Translations under genes and position numbers: made by a program
Part shown: positions 22,301 to 30,729 of the stretch, one piece after another
How positions within the stretch are numbered: position 1 is the stretch's first letter
Layout of the letters: each line of letters opens with the position of its first letter
Assembly (NCBI GenBank): GCA_936432065.2
Contig: OW386290.2
Coordinates: 127,084,677 to 127,148,676, forward strand
Source of the DNA: Rutpela maculata
Lineage: Eukaryota; Arthropoda; Insecta; Coleoptera; Cerambycidae
Length of the DNA stretch: 64,000 nucleotides
Reading direction: 5' to 3'
The notes under the pieces: generated by a model
The model's database searches: none
What the model was told of the DNA's origin: nothing
The model's input: the letters and a program-made list of their open reading frames with translations, nothing else

Positions 22301-22798
22301 CTTGTTGATTCTTTTTCCAAATACGCTCAAGCATACCCAGCAGAAGGAGCTTGTAGCATAAATATCGTTAAAACACTTCTAACTCATATTAATCACCACG
22401 GCTTACCACATTTATTCGTAGCGGACAGCGGAGGTGAATTTAAAAGCAAAATGATTCAAGAGTTCATGGAAACCCATAAAACCGCGATTCATTATACAAC
22501 TCCCGGTAACTCACAATCGAATGGAATAATCGAACGGTTTCATTCCACACTGATAGAACATTTACGGATACTTAAATATGACAAAAATAATTCAGACATT
22601 AAGGAATTAATGCTATATGCAATTTTAGGTTACAATAATTCGATACACTCAATAACAAAACAAAAACCAATTGATGTTATAAATGGCCACCTATCAACTA
22701 AAGATCCTTTTGATATAGAACTAGACAATGCTCTACTAAATAATTATATTTCTCAGCACCGCGAAAAAAACAAAAGAACTTTACGCGAAAATACATAA
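19340..22798 (+). CDS. pol: Errantivirus Pol: protease, reverse transcriptase, RNase H, integrase
   Basis: Pol is read in the -1 frame relative to gag; the first in-frame ATG is 19391, and residue numbers count from it. Domains in order: aspartic protease with LLIDTGATKSF (about residue 20); reverse transcriptase with YMDDIIVYS (about 434); RNase H with TTDASNYAVGAIL (about 580); integrase zinc finger with two His (about 890) and CDIC (about 925); integrase core with HADVF, VADSGGEF and IIERFH, where 35 residues separate the last Asp and Glu (DD35E). All catalytic residues I looked for are present. The frame ends at 22798, but integrase-like sequence continues in another frame to 23105, so the C-terminus is probably cut short. 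Confidence 0.9.
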   Translation, partial: KFFLRSVPEQRDIVELHMYTNKRELPYIEIKNPPLKLLIDTGATKSFLNPQTGFKYYKDKLIHEPFVVTSIFQNHSQEYCVNIPTFSEFNSDSNLKFYLFKFHDVFDGLIGLDNLKLLNAHISFPQSKLITEHSTLPIRYYEAQKPQIYSITLDPNTITKVKLPVDKNGTVIIPTQNVQGAKINETLTHANNNFAYAELINDSEHELQISLKEPIKTSCIDLENFYLYSADILPLDTQDVQIHQLIRTDHMNSEEMTQILKLCQKYSDIFHQENSPLSFTNQVKHQIKTKDELPVYTRSYRYPYVHKIEVNKQISSMLDQGILRPSNSPWSSPIWIVPKKPDASGKVKWRIVVDYRKINEKTIDDRYPIPNITDILEKLGKCQYFTTLNLASGFHQIEMAPEDIPKTAFNVENGHFEYTRMPFGLKNAPATFQRVMDNVLKGLQNDICLVYMDDIIVYSTSLAEHILNLNKVFQRLRESNLKIQLDKSEFLQKQVAFLGHIVTPEGIKPNPEKIKAILKYPIPRTTKEIKGFLGLLGYYRKFIKDFAKITKPLTLCLKKDSKIEHTPDFIECFEICKNLLINEPLLQYPDFSKPFNLTTDASNYAVGAILSQGPIGSDKPIAYASRTLNDSETNYSTIEKETLAIVWATKYFRPYLFGRKFKILTDHEPLQWLFSLKEPNSKLVRWRLRLEEFDYDICYKKGKKNTNADALSRIEINTKEMTPLQKYIRDFNAEMSAHEEESQVDDASLYNNQNSTIADPGDDERQEETANQTHDNETNHSNQEEPILTIPISEKPLNYYANQIIFKTILYGITIPKIKKPFPNKKRLTVSIGLDKFESNVVNFFKDYVPPKTKHAIYFENNDKYQEVCEILRQSFLNSSFDLVKCNTLLRDVTSKDERKEIIQKYHESKTNHRGTLETETRIRLTYYWPKLKEDIQDYINQCDICQINKYDRNPIKPKFMITPTPTKPFEIVHADVFSVEKQKFVTLVDSFSKYAQAYPAEGACSINIVKTLLTHINHHGLPHLFVADSGGEFKSKMIQEFMETHKTAIHYTTPGNSQSNGIIERFHSTLIEHLRILKYDKNNSDIKELMLYAILGYNNSIHSITKQKPIDVINGHLSTKDPFDIELDNALLNNYISQHREKNKRTLRENT

Positions 22799-23105
22799 AT
22801 GTTCAGTCGAAAAGAAAACTGCAGCCATAAACAACCTAAACAAAAAAAGACAAGAACCAATTAAGTATAAACCCAAACAAAAGGTTTATGTCAAAAGATT
22901 CAGCAAAATACGAAATAAAATGTATCCAAAATATACACCCCAAGTGGTTACAAAAAATAATAAGATAACTATCGGCATCCCCGGAACAACTAGACATAAA
23001 AGACTTATAAAAAATATTCCAACCAAACAAATTGACAAGAATATATCCTTACAGGTTGACGCACATCCTAGTACAAGTGCAACCCCAGGACATACGGATA
23101 ACTAA
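22771..23105 (+). pseudogene. Out-of-frame C-terminal tail of Pol (integrase C-terminal region)
   Basis: In the +1 frame relative to pol, translation continues without stop from about 22771 to 23105. It gives a basic region with KPKQKVYVKRFSKIRNKMYPKY, where relatives have the integrase C-terminal (GPY/F-like) domain. The shift most simply maps to the A7 run at 22764-22770. It may be a real indel that inactivates this copy or a homopolymer sequencing error. The tail overlaps the 5' end of env by about 50 bases, as is typical in errantiviruses. Confidence 0.6.
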
Positions 23106-24741
23106 CCTAGAAACTAACCCCGGAATCCTTCCACTAAAACTTGGACAAGCCCGAATTCAAACAAGCTTACACGATTTCGTACATTACTACGATTTAAAAC
23201 CTATATCACAAGAAATCGAAACAATTTCTCTGCAATACGATCTAATAACTAAAGCAATAAATAGCTGTCAAGCATACCATTCAAATTTACAAAATTTCGA
23301 TCTAAGTTTGAAGTATCAACTCAAGAGCGCGAAACGGAAATTAGACACTATTTACCCAACTCACCGGACCAAACGCGGACTAATAAATGGGTTAGGAAGC
23401 ATAATAAAAGCCATTTCAGGTAACTTAGACCAAGAAGACGCTGAAAGATATAACAAGGCAATTGAAAAATTACAAAACAACCAAGAAAATATTGTGCAAA
23501 ATCTTAACTCACATATTTCCATTATACGCGATTTAATTGAAAACTTTAATACAACAGTTTCACTACTGAGTCACAATCAGGAAGAAATCACCGCGCAAAT
23601 AAATGGAGTAAGCTCAGACTTAAAGAAATTCGTATTTGATTTCAATCATTACATGAGAGCTAGAAACATACTTGATCAATTAAACTTAGCCTTACAAACC
23701 ACCTTGCAGTTATTAACAGATATTGAAAATTCAATAACATTTGCAAAAATAGGTATCTTACATAATAGTATAATGAGTTTTGAAAACTTAAATTCAATTG
23801 TTGATATAATGTTAAGTCATCACCCTTCCGAACAATTACTTTATGTACGGAAGGAAGAATTAATAAAATATTATAAGATAATCACAGTAGATGCCTACTA
23901 CTCGGATCACAGAATAGTCTTTATTTTGCACTTCCCTTTGATACATCCTGAAACCTTTACCCACTATCACTTATATTCGATACCCACGAAAAATTCCACA
24001 ACCATTATACCACCTTCACCCTTCTTAACAATGAATGCTGAACTCTATCAGTATGACAGCAAGCGTTGTATGCAGTTGGAAACCATGTACTTATGTCAAA
24101 ACACTTTGATAATTCAGGACGTCGATAAGAAAGACTGCATATTCCAAATATTACAACTAAACAATAAACAAGCTAGTTGCCATCACACGAAAATCGCGAT
24201 GACCACACCTTTAATAGAGCAGTTAACAGAAGCCCACTATGTCGCTATATTTCCAAGGCAAACCAAAGTTCTAACAAAATGTACTTCAACAGAAATTCAA
24301 ACGCTACAGGGAGTATACCTAGTTCAACTTCCCAGAGGATGTCAGTTCCAGACGTTAAATTTTGTTTATCTAAATACAAAAACAGAAATTCAAGAACAGC
24401 CCTTAACACTACCGAAAATTGAAACGGCAGTCATCCAAGACCCGGAAGAACACCATCTCAATATCGACAAAATCCCCTTAGATGGACTTCAGAAGATTCA
24501 ACAAAACCAAAAGAAGCTTCTGCCCTTATCTATTATCAAAAGAGGAGAAAGCTCTACCCACTTCTGGACGACCCCATTATTTATTATTGGTACCCTACTG
24601 ATAATATTCGTCATTTATAAATGCAGAGAAAGACTAATGCAGAAGAAGAAGAAGACCTCAACCGGCAGACAAGAAGTTTTCTTTCATCCCCATAAAACTT
24701 CTTCTAAGGATGGAGGAGTTATAGATGCCAGTACCCCTTGA
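23055..24741 (+). CDS. env: Errantivirus envelope glycoprotein
   Basis: The frame is open from 23032 to 24741 (569 codons if the internal ATG is used). It encodes a class of insect Env recognised by a furin-type site RTKR (about residue 111-114) followed by GLINGLGSIIKAISGNLD, the conserved start of the transmembrane subunit. A transmembrane helix, FIIGTLLIIFVIY, sits near residues 516-530 with a short basic tail. Env would mediate entry into cells. The ATG at 23032 gives no clear signal peptide. An acceptor (CCTTACAG, ending 23054) lies in frame with the leader ATG at 17627 across the donor at 17650, and the small first exon adds hydrophobic residues, so a spliced mRNA is more likely. I annotate from the acceptor. 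Confidence 0.85.
24704..24716 (+). promoter_or_regulatory. Polypurine tract
   Basis: AAGGATGGAGG directly precedes the 3' LTR start at 24717. It would prime plus-strand DNA synthesis. The tract is interrupted by one T. Confidence 0.65.
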
Positions 24742-24956
24742 CTTCCAGCTGAGATCAGCAGCATCCCAACGTCACAGCAAGAGATAAGCTAAAGTTACTT
24801 ATTCTCTCGGAAGATGTTAATTCAGGCTTTTTGTCACTTTACCTTGTATTGTACACATCGTCATAATAAATTGCTACTTTTTGTATTTTTGTTCTTTGCT
24901 TGTGAAAATTTCTAATTGTTTTTAAAAAACAGTTTTCCGGACGGGAAAACATTAGT
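24717..24956 (+). repeat. 3' LTR
   Basis: 240 bp, the same as the 5' LTR except for an extra AGC after GATCAGC. It ends TTAGT directly before the CGCG duplication. The end of env (24741) runs 25 bp into it. Confidence 0.9.
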
Positions 24957-24960
24957 CGCG

Positions 24961-25870
24961 CGCTTCGCGCGCCTTAATTAGATGTCTACTTGTTCCACGT
25001 TCGTGCGTTAAACAAAAAATATTTCTGATCGTACAAAAAAACTGCATATACATTTTTGATGAGAAGTTTCCCGTACTTTCGAATGGCGCAATTACTTTTT
25101 GAAAGAAAAAAAATATTTTAAGATATATTTGGCAAAGTATTTGGTATTTTGCAACTAATTTGTTTAATAACAAATTACGCTCAAGGACTATTGTTGGTAA
25201 CTTTTGGTATGTTGTTACCGCTTTCCGGAATTTTTCCGAAGTGAAAATCTCTATTGACTCCACTACTAACAAACATGAAAAAATGTACATAAGAACGTGA
25301 ATTAATATATTTATGCACAGTAAACACATACATTATTTCATGCTGACAGAAATCGTCAACAGAATAAAACCAGTTTTCTATTAAATAGTTTTTTTTCTCA
25401 CGAGATAATCTCCACAAAAAAAATGGAACAGGAAGAGAATTAAGTATTGAGAGAAAAAGGCTCTATACAATTTTTCACATAAATGGATGGTTTTTAAGTT
25501 ATAACAACTTGAAAATTGCAATTTCAGCTTGAGCAAAATGGTTTTCATCGAGTAACTGGATAAGTATTACATTTAGGGAAAAAATACAAACCAAGGAAGC
25601 TGTGGATGATTTTATTTATTTCAGCAAGATTAATAGTTACGAACATATGGAAGTTTAAAAATGGTGTACCAACGTTTATAAGATAAAATATTTCATATCT
25701 CCGAAACTGTTAATCCTACAGAAAGTAAAAGAAAACAAATTCTTGCACAGTTTAAAGCTTCCATGCCGGTCTCTCGCATTCTTTTGCTAAATATAACAAC
25801 TATTCCAGTTATTCGAAAAATTAGAAAAAAAATCAAATACATGCACTCCCTTTTTGGTATCTCGCATTTT
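24961..25870. other. No gene supported
   Basis: The pre-insertion site continues as CGCTTCGCGCGCC, a short GC-rich palindrome. The minus frame at 24952-25329 (125 codons) has no recognisable domain and partly reads through the LTR edge. Nothing else was identified. Confidence 0.45.
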
Positions 25871-26507
25871 ACTTCCACATCCAGTGGAAGTATAGTAACG
25901 CAAAAAAAAATTTATTATTCAAATAGGCTTAGAATGTCATTAAACTTCGAAATTTTAGGAATGAGCAAAAAAAAATTTCTGCTTGTCGGTCTTTTTGTGC
26001 GCACGTTTACTCTGGAACCGTTTAAGTTATTGACTTGAAATTTGGTACGCGTATGTATTTTAACGAGATCTAGAACTAATTATTTTCATCTTATTTCGTT
26101 GAAGAGTTAGGGTAAATGGGGGTAAATAGGTAAATCAAGCAATAAGAGTCCGCAAAATTGGTATTTAGTATATATGAAATAAATTAAGGTCTCAACAAAT
26201 TTTTTGGCATTAGTCGCGTCCCCATTACTATCCCCACCCCATTATTAAAGGGGGTGAAAAAATAAAATCGTAATTTAGCATGTAAACAAGAACCTAAGGC
26301 CCTACTTCATCCACCACCCCTACTACCCCTCTACCACCACCCTCACCCTTAATACCGATGTGGCATACCGTTTTATAGGTTTTTGGAGTAGACGATTTCA
26401 AATATTATGTTATTAAATTTCCATAAACAATAATTTCCACATAGAAGTACAAAAATAGTATCAAAATTTGTTTCGTTGTGAGAGACTTGGATAGAAAATC
26501 TAGGTGT
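25871..26507. mobile_element. Single arm of the ACTTCCAC...GGATGTGGAAGT repeat family
   Basis: It starts with the small hairpin ACTTCCACATCCAGTGGAAG and then follows the arm of the 60050-62016 foldback: AATAGGCTTAGAATGTCAT, GTGCGCACGTTTACTCTGGA, TTTAACGAGATCTAGAACTA, a C/A-rich stretch of CCACCCC-type, and GAGACTTGGATAGAAAATCT. It is one arm of about 640 bp without an inverted partner nearby. It does not code for protein. Confidence 0.65.
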
Positions 26508-26515
26508 GTAATTTT

Positions 26516-26740
26516 AAGATTTATAAACACCCTACAGGTTGCATTATAATTCGAGTCCTATGAACAAACGAACATCAGCCTGCCTGCCTTTCAAGATTGT
26601 TTTAGCAGGTTGCTAAATTGACACCAATGTTTTAAGGATAGATGAGGAGATAGCGTCAGAGACGCGTCATCGCCTGTGTGTCTAGCTTCTACGATTGCAA
26701 ATTAGAATACCATGCAACCTGTACGGTGTTTATAAATCTT
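26516..26740. repeat. Palindromic MITE-like element
   Basis: The left AAGATTTATAAACACC is matched by GGTGTTTATAAATCTT at the right, and further in ACAGGTTGCAT pairs with ATGCAACCTGT. Total 225 bp, non-coding. The target duplication is unclear because the flanks are T-rich. Confidence 0.65.
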
Positions 26741-26854
26741 TTATTATTTTCTTGATTTTTCCGCTAAATATGACAATTTCCGATTCCTTAAGAAGAAAAT
26801 CGTTTTCTCTAGTCAAATTTGCAATTTTCAAATCATCATAAAATAGAAAATGAA

Positions 26855-26965
26855 TCTAAGTCAATTGGACGCATGTAATAGGATGGGTGATAATTGGACG
26901 TATGAGAATTGGACGCATATTGTCAATTGGACGTGGTAAAATAGGACACGTGGGATAACTGACCG
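26855..26965. repeat. Iterated AATTGGACG motifs, left of mariner copy 2
   Basis: AATTGGACG recurs three times (followed by C or T) and CAATTGGACGTGG once, with the variants AATAGGATG and AATAGGACACG, all in one orientation within 110 bases. The inverted counterpart is at 29553-29606, on the other side of the mariner insertion. Such iterated motifs at element ends could bind a transposase. Confidence 0.55.
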
Positions 26966-27364
26966 TGTTTATTAAAAATGACTAATATATATATACAGTG
27001 TGTCCCAGGATAGATGTAACGAGAGGTGCAATGGACCAAAAATTTTGGAATGGTATTTGGGGATTGAGTCCTGCTTGTTGTAAAACTAAAGTATACCAAA
27101 AATGACTTGATTTGGTGTTTTACAGGGAGTTTTATAAGCAAAGTTGTAAAAATCACCACTAATAAAGTACCTTTATTTTTCAAAATATGAAAAAATTCCA
27201 CTAAGAAAAGTTATTTAGAATGCAATTTCCGGAATATAAAATTATTTTTTTAAAACTTCCCATTTTTTCAATAAATTATTATTTTATTTTGAACCATTCA
27301 ATTAAAACTGCATAGAAATTATTTTTTGTGCATTAATATTTAAAGTTATGTAGAAGCTAAAAGT

Positions 27365-27601
27365 AGAGTTGGGCGATTCGACTCTTTTTAAGGATTCGTA
27401 CCAAACGAATCCGTATCAAGAAAAAATTCGTACTGAAATATTCTTTCAAGAATCCGAACTGTCTTGATTGTACAAACGGATACGGTTACAATATCGATAG
27501 GAAATATACGAATCTTTTGCTTTTGTGGGATTTGTACCATTCGAATCACTGCCAGGATTCGATTCAATGATACGAATCATACCAGTTACTACCCAACTCT
27601 A
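27365..27601. mobile_element. hAT-type MITE nested in mariner copy 2
   Basis: The insert starts TAGAGTTGGGC and ends ACCCAACTCTA. It is flanked by 8-bp sequences, CTAAAAAG-like at the left and GCTAAAAG at the right, differing only by one A in a run. Mariner copy 1 shows the empty site GCTAAAAGTAGGC once. An 8-bp duplication and TAGNG ends are hAT features. The inside is rich in ATTCGTA/TACGAAT motifs in both orientations, so it can fold. No coding capacity. Confidence 0.75.
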
Positions 27602-27735
27602 GCTAAAAGTAGGCTATGAGAAAAGCAGAGGATACACATTTATCATTTATTATTGACATATCTGTCAAACGTAGTCAATATTATCATTAATTTCTGTTTC
27701 AAATTAACGAACCAAGCATAAAAAATTAAGTGAAA

Positions 27736-28776
27736 ATGGTACTCACAGTGCGTGAAAAAATTTATATTGTACAATGCTACGGAATTGGCGGTGAAAACTC
27801 GCTAAGAGAAGTGGTAAGCCAATTTAATTTGAAATTTCCAAACACACGTACTCAGGCTATGAGAATAATTAAAAAGTTTCTGGCTACTAGTAGTGTTCTT
27901 AACATGAAAAGAAAAATAAAAGCATATGATGAAAACAATGTTGGGGTTATTATAGCTCATGCCTCTGTTATAGAAAATCCTAGAATGCCACTAAGAGAGA
28001 GATCAGTTCTTATTAATATTAGCAAGTCTGAACTCCAAAGAATTTACAAGGCAAAGAAAATTAGCGCATATAAAGCAAATTATAAACATACGCTTGAAGA
28101 GGGAGATGACGGCCGTAGGTTGGATTTTTGTTTGACCATTGGAGAAAAAATCATGGAAGAGAGATTTTTTCATCATTTCATAATTTTCTTAGATGAATCC
28201 ACATTCACAACCAATGGTGTTGTTTCATCTCAGAATTGTCGGTTTTGGGCTTCTGAAAATCCAAATTTTAGAATTCATTGTAGAAGACAATATTATAAAA
28301 AAGTGAATGTGTGGTGTGCCGTTTCTTATCACGTTGGAGTTATTGGACCTTATTTCATTGAGGGAAGGTTAAACCAGCACACTTATTTACAGCTTCTTGA
28401 AAGATTTTCTGAAGAACATTTAAATATTTTAAGAGATATGCCTTTAGTTCATTTTCAACATGATGGTTGCCCTGGCCACTCCACAGAAATGATTAATCGG
28501 TGGTTGAATTTAAATTTTGGAGAAAATTGGATTACCAGGAATGGACCGATGAAGTGGCCGGCGAGATCCCCAGACCTAATATTGGATTTCTTTTTATGGG
28601 GTCGCCTTAGGCAGTTGGTTTACGCTGAACCACTTCCTAACGATGTAGCAGTACTGAAGTAGAGAATTACAAATGCCGTAAACTCCATACCGTTAGATCA
28701 TATTCGAAACAGTTTTAAGGACTTCAGGTGAAGGATCGAAATGTGTGTGGAAGTGGGTGGTAGCTACGTCGAATAA
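27736..28776 (+). pseudogene. Mariner-like transposase with premature stops (copy 2)
   Basis: The frame is open from ATG 27736 to TAG 28660-28662, giving about 308 codons, and homology continues in frame to 28776 with a second stop (TGA, about 28729). The catalytic boxes read FLDESTF, HDGCPGH and SPDLILDFF. Compared with copy 1, one codon is lost in the third box, shortening the Asp spacing by one, and three codons near residue 42 are missing. The site of the copy 1 frameshift is intact here (HSTEMINRW). The protein would lack its last 38 residues and is probably inactive. Confidence 0.8.
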
Positions 28777-29552
28777 TAACAAAATTGTAAACATTGTTGT
28801 GTATTGGTCAATAATAAATTTGTTTGTGAATCTGTTATGTTTTTGACATTTATTACTTGTTATAATTTTTAAACCTCATTAATCTTCTGTTAGTAATTGT
28901 TTTTGTTTTACAATTAGTTCGATTAACATTATACCTTTTTTACATCTCGAATATTCAATTTTTTATTTACCAATAGCCTACTTTTTGAGATGATTAACAT
29001 TTGCTCCTACACAACTTTAAATATGAATTCAACTCTTAATTCGCAAAAAATGGGAAGTTTCAAAAAAAATAATTTTATATTCCTGAAATTTGGTATAGAG
29101 GTATAAAATTGCATTCTAAATAATTTTTCTTAGTGGAATTTTTTCATATTTTGAAAAATAAAGGTACTTTATTAGTGGTGATTTTTATAAAACACCCTGT
29201 AGAACACCAAATCAAGTCATTTTTGGTATACTTTAGTTTTACAACAAGCAGGACTCAATCCCCAAATACCATTCCAAAATTCCAAAATTTTTGGTCCATT
29301 ACGCCTCTTATTACATCTATCCTGGGACACACTGTATACACCGTTGTCAGATAGAAACAAATATATTAATTTGTTGCAGAAATGTATTGTATTAATGCAA
29401 TAAAAACGATAAGAATGATAGTTAGGAGAGGAAGAATGGAAATACAACATAGAAACAGACTCACCAGGAGAAATAGGTTACATTAAAAATATTTTTTAAA
29501 GAAATAAAATATATTCTTATTTCTGTTAACCATAGATAAGTCCAAGATAACA

Positions 29553-29606
29553 CGCGTCCAATTCCTTCGAGGTCCAATTGTCGCGCGTCCTATTGACGGG
29601 ACACCA
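29553..29606. repeat. Inverted counterpart of the GGAC-motif cluster
   Basis: GCGTCCAATT, GGTCCAATT and CGTCCTATT are the inverse of the motifs at 26855-26965. Together with that cluster they bracket mariner copy 2, so the mariner may have landed in another element whose ends carry these motifs. Confidence 0.5.
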
Positions 29607-29713
29607 CAAAAAATACCTACCAAGCCAACCTTTCAAACAATAATTAATTATTATAGTTTTACTTAATTAAGTGTTGTGTTTTTTTATTTGTTTCTAATAT
29701 TGTTTTATAAAAA

Positions 29714-29890
29714 ATGCCTCGCAGTACATATTTTTAAAATTCTGAAATGAGAGACATGGTTTGTGTACACTCGCAATTAAATTTTTAAGGTCGTGCTGCA
29801 GCTCGAAGGTTATTAGAAATATATCGAGGCAGAAGACAGCCTGATCGTGGGTTACTTAAAAACCATTCTGGTTGTTTGCACTCCGCCCAA
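29714..29890 (+). pseudogene. N-terminal remnant of another mariner-type transposase
   Basis: From the ATG at 29714 the translation, over two stops, gives MPRSTYF, EMRDMVCVHSQLNF, then GRAAARRLLEIYRGRRQPDRGLL. This is the helix-turn-helix start usual for a different insect mariner-type family (FSGRAAARRYAELYPDRRQPD in relatives, from memory). Only about 58 codons remain and no catalytic part follows. It may belong to the element whose GGAC-motif end lies just upstream. Confidence 0.5.
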
Positions 29891-30067
29891 AACATGATAT
29901 CAATGGAGCTCCAAAAAGTATATTTGTGGATCAAGAATGTAATTCATAACCATATGAATTGTGCCTCAGTAACAAATATGACAACTAATATTTTGTATAA
30001 TATGTTATTCTTTTATCCTATTATTTATATAGTTATTACTCACCTGTCTCATAATTTTCTTCAGAAG

Positions 30068-30729
30068 ATGGCGTCGGTAGACGAGGTCGTGATTGTGTCT
30101 GCGGAATTAAATAAATTTAAAAAAAAACAAAATAATCGGCATACTAGTAACTTTAAACACGCCAAAGAGTGTTACAAATAAGCAACTAGTAAACTATGTG
30201 ACTAAACTTGGCGAAAAATATTTTACTGATAGTGAAAGTGACACTTTTCTGGACAGCATAGATTCAATAGAAACTGAGGAGCAGGTTAAAGACATCAGCT
30301 GTAACAAATTAAAATCAGAAATACGGATTCTTGAAAATAAACTGAAAAGCATAACATCATTTAGAAAAAAGAACACAAGAACAGGAGGACTTATTCATCT
30401 TGTTAAAACATGTTATTAAAACAATTAAATAATACCAATCTTAACAGTAGTAGACAGTCAACGCCATCTACTAGTGCAACCACAAATCCAATCACAAATA
30501 AAATTCAGAACAACAAATTAAATAGCCTAGATAGACAAGAAAATACTCAACAAAAAGAATATGCTACAATCGCTAGGAATATACCAACAAAAACAACACA
30601 CATACTTGATAAAGAAATACACCCAAAATCTGCACAAAAACCTGATAACAACACACATACAAATATAAACATTTCTAGATGGGATCCCCCGCAAAAAACT
30701 AATAAATTTAATAGATATAAACCTATTAG
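30068..30729 (+). pseudogene. LINE ORF1 (Gag-like), 5' part
   Basis: From ATG 30068 three adjacent frames read on: MASVDEVVIVSAELNKFKKKQ, then an acidic and coiled part (30198-30419, with KLKSEIRILENKLKSI), then a polar Asn/Thr/Gln-rich part (30410-30729, ending SRWDPPQKTNKFNRYKPI). Such composition is usual for jockey-type ORF1 N-termini. Stops or shifts lie near 30180 and 30415. ORF1 resumes after the insertion at about 32600 with a duplicated FNRYKPI. Confidence 0.6.

Larger units (their letters stand above)
17236..24956 (+). mobile_element. Full-length errantivirus-like Ty3/gypsy endogenous retrovirus
   Basis: The element has two LTRs, a tRNA primer site, gag, pol, env and a polypurine tract. 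It is flanked by CGCG on both sides (17232-17235 and 24957-24960), a 4-bp duplication in an alternating purine-pyrimidine site as errantiviruses prefer. The LTRs differ, as far as I can read, only by a 3-bp AGC insertion, so integration was recent. gag and env are open; pol is open except for a shift near its end. Errantiviruses are insect retroelements, usually active in germline support cells and spread through particles carrying Env. It interrupts no recognisable gene. Confidence 0.92.
26996..29334 (+). mobile_element. Mariner-like element with long inverted repeats (copy 2)
   Basis: Same family as 6988-9105: CAGTGTGTCCCAGGATAG at the left and its inverse at the right, with TA on both sides (26994-26995, 29335-29336). 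The long inverted repeats are intact enough to align, apart from a 20-bp loss in the left one and a nested 237-bp insertion at 27365-27601. The transposase has two stops. As the two copies are damaged at different places, the family was active after this pair diverged. Confidence 0.85.

Noticed and set aside
24952..25329. 125-codon minus-strand frame
   Set aside because: It starts inside AT-rich unassigned DNA and ends across the 3' LTR border; no domain is recognisable. It is best explained as chance.
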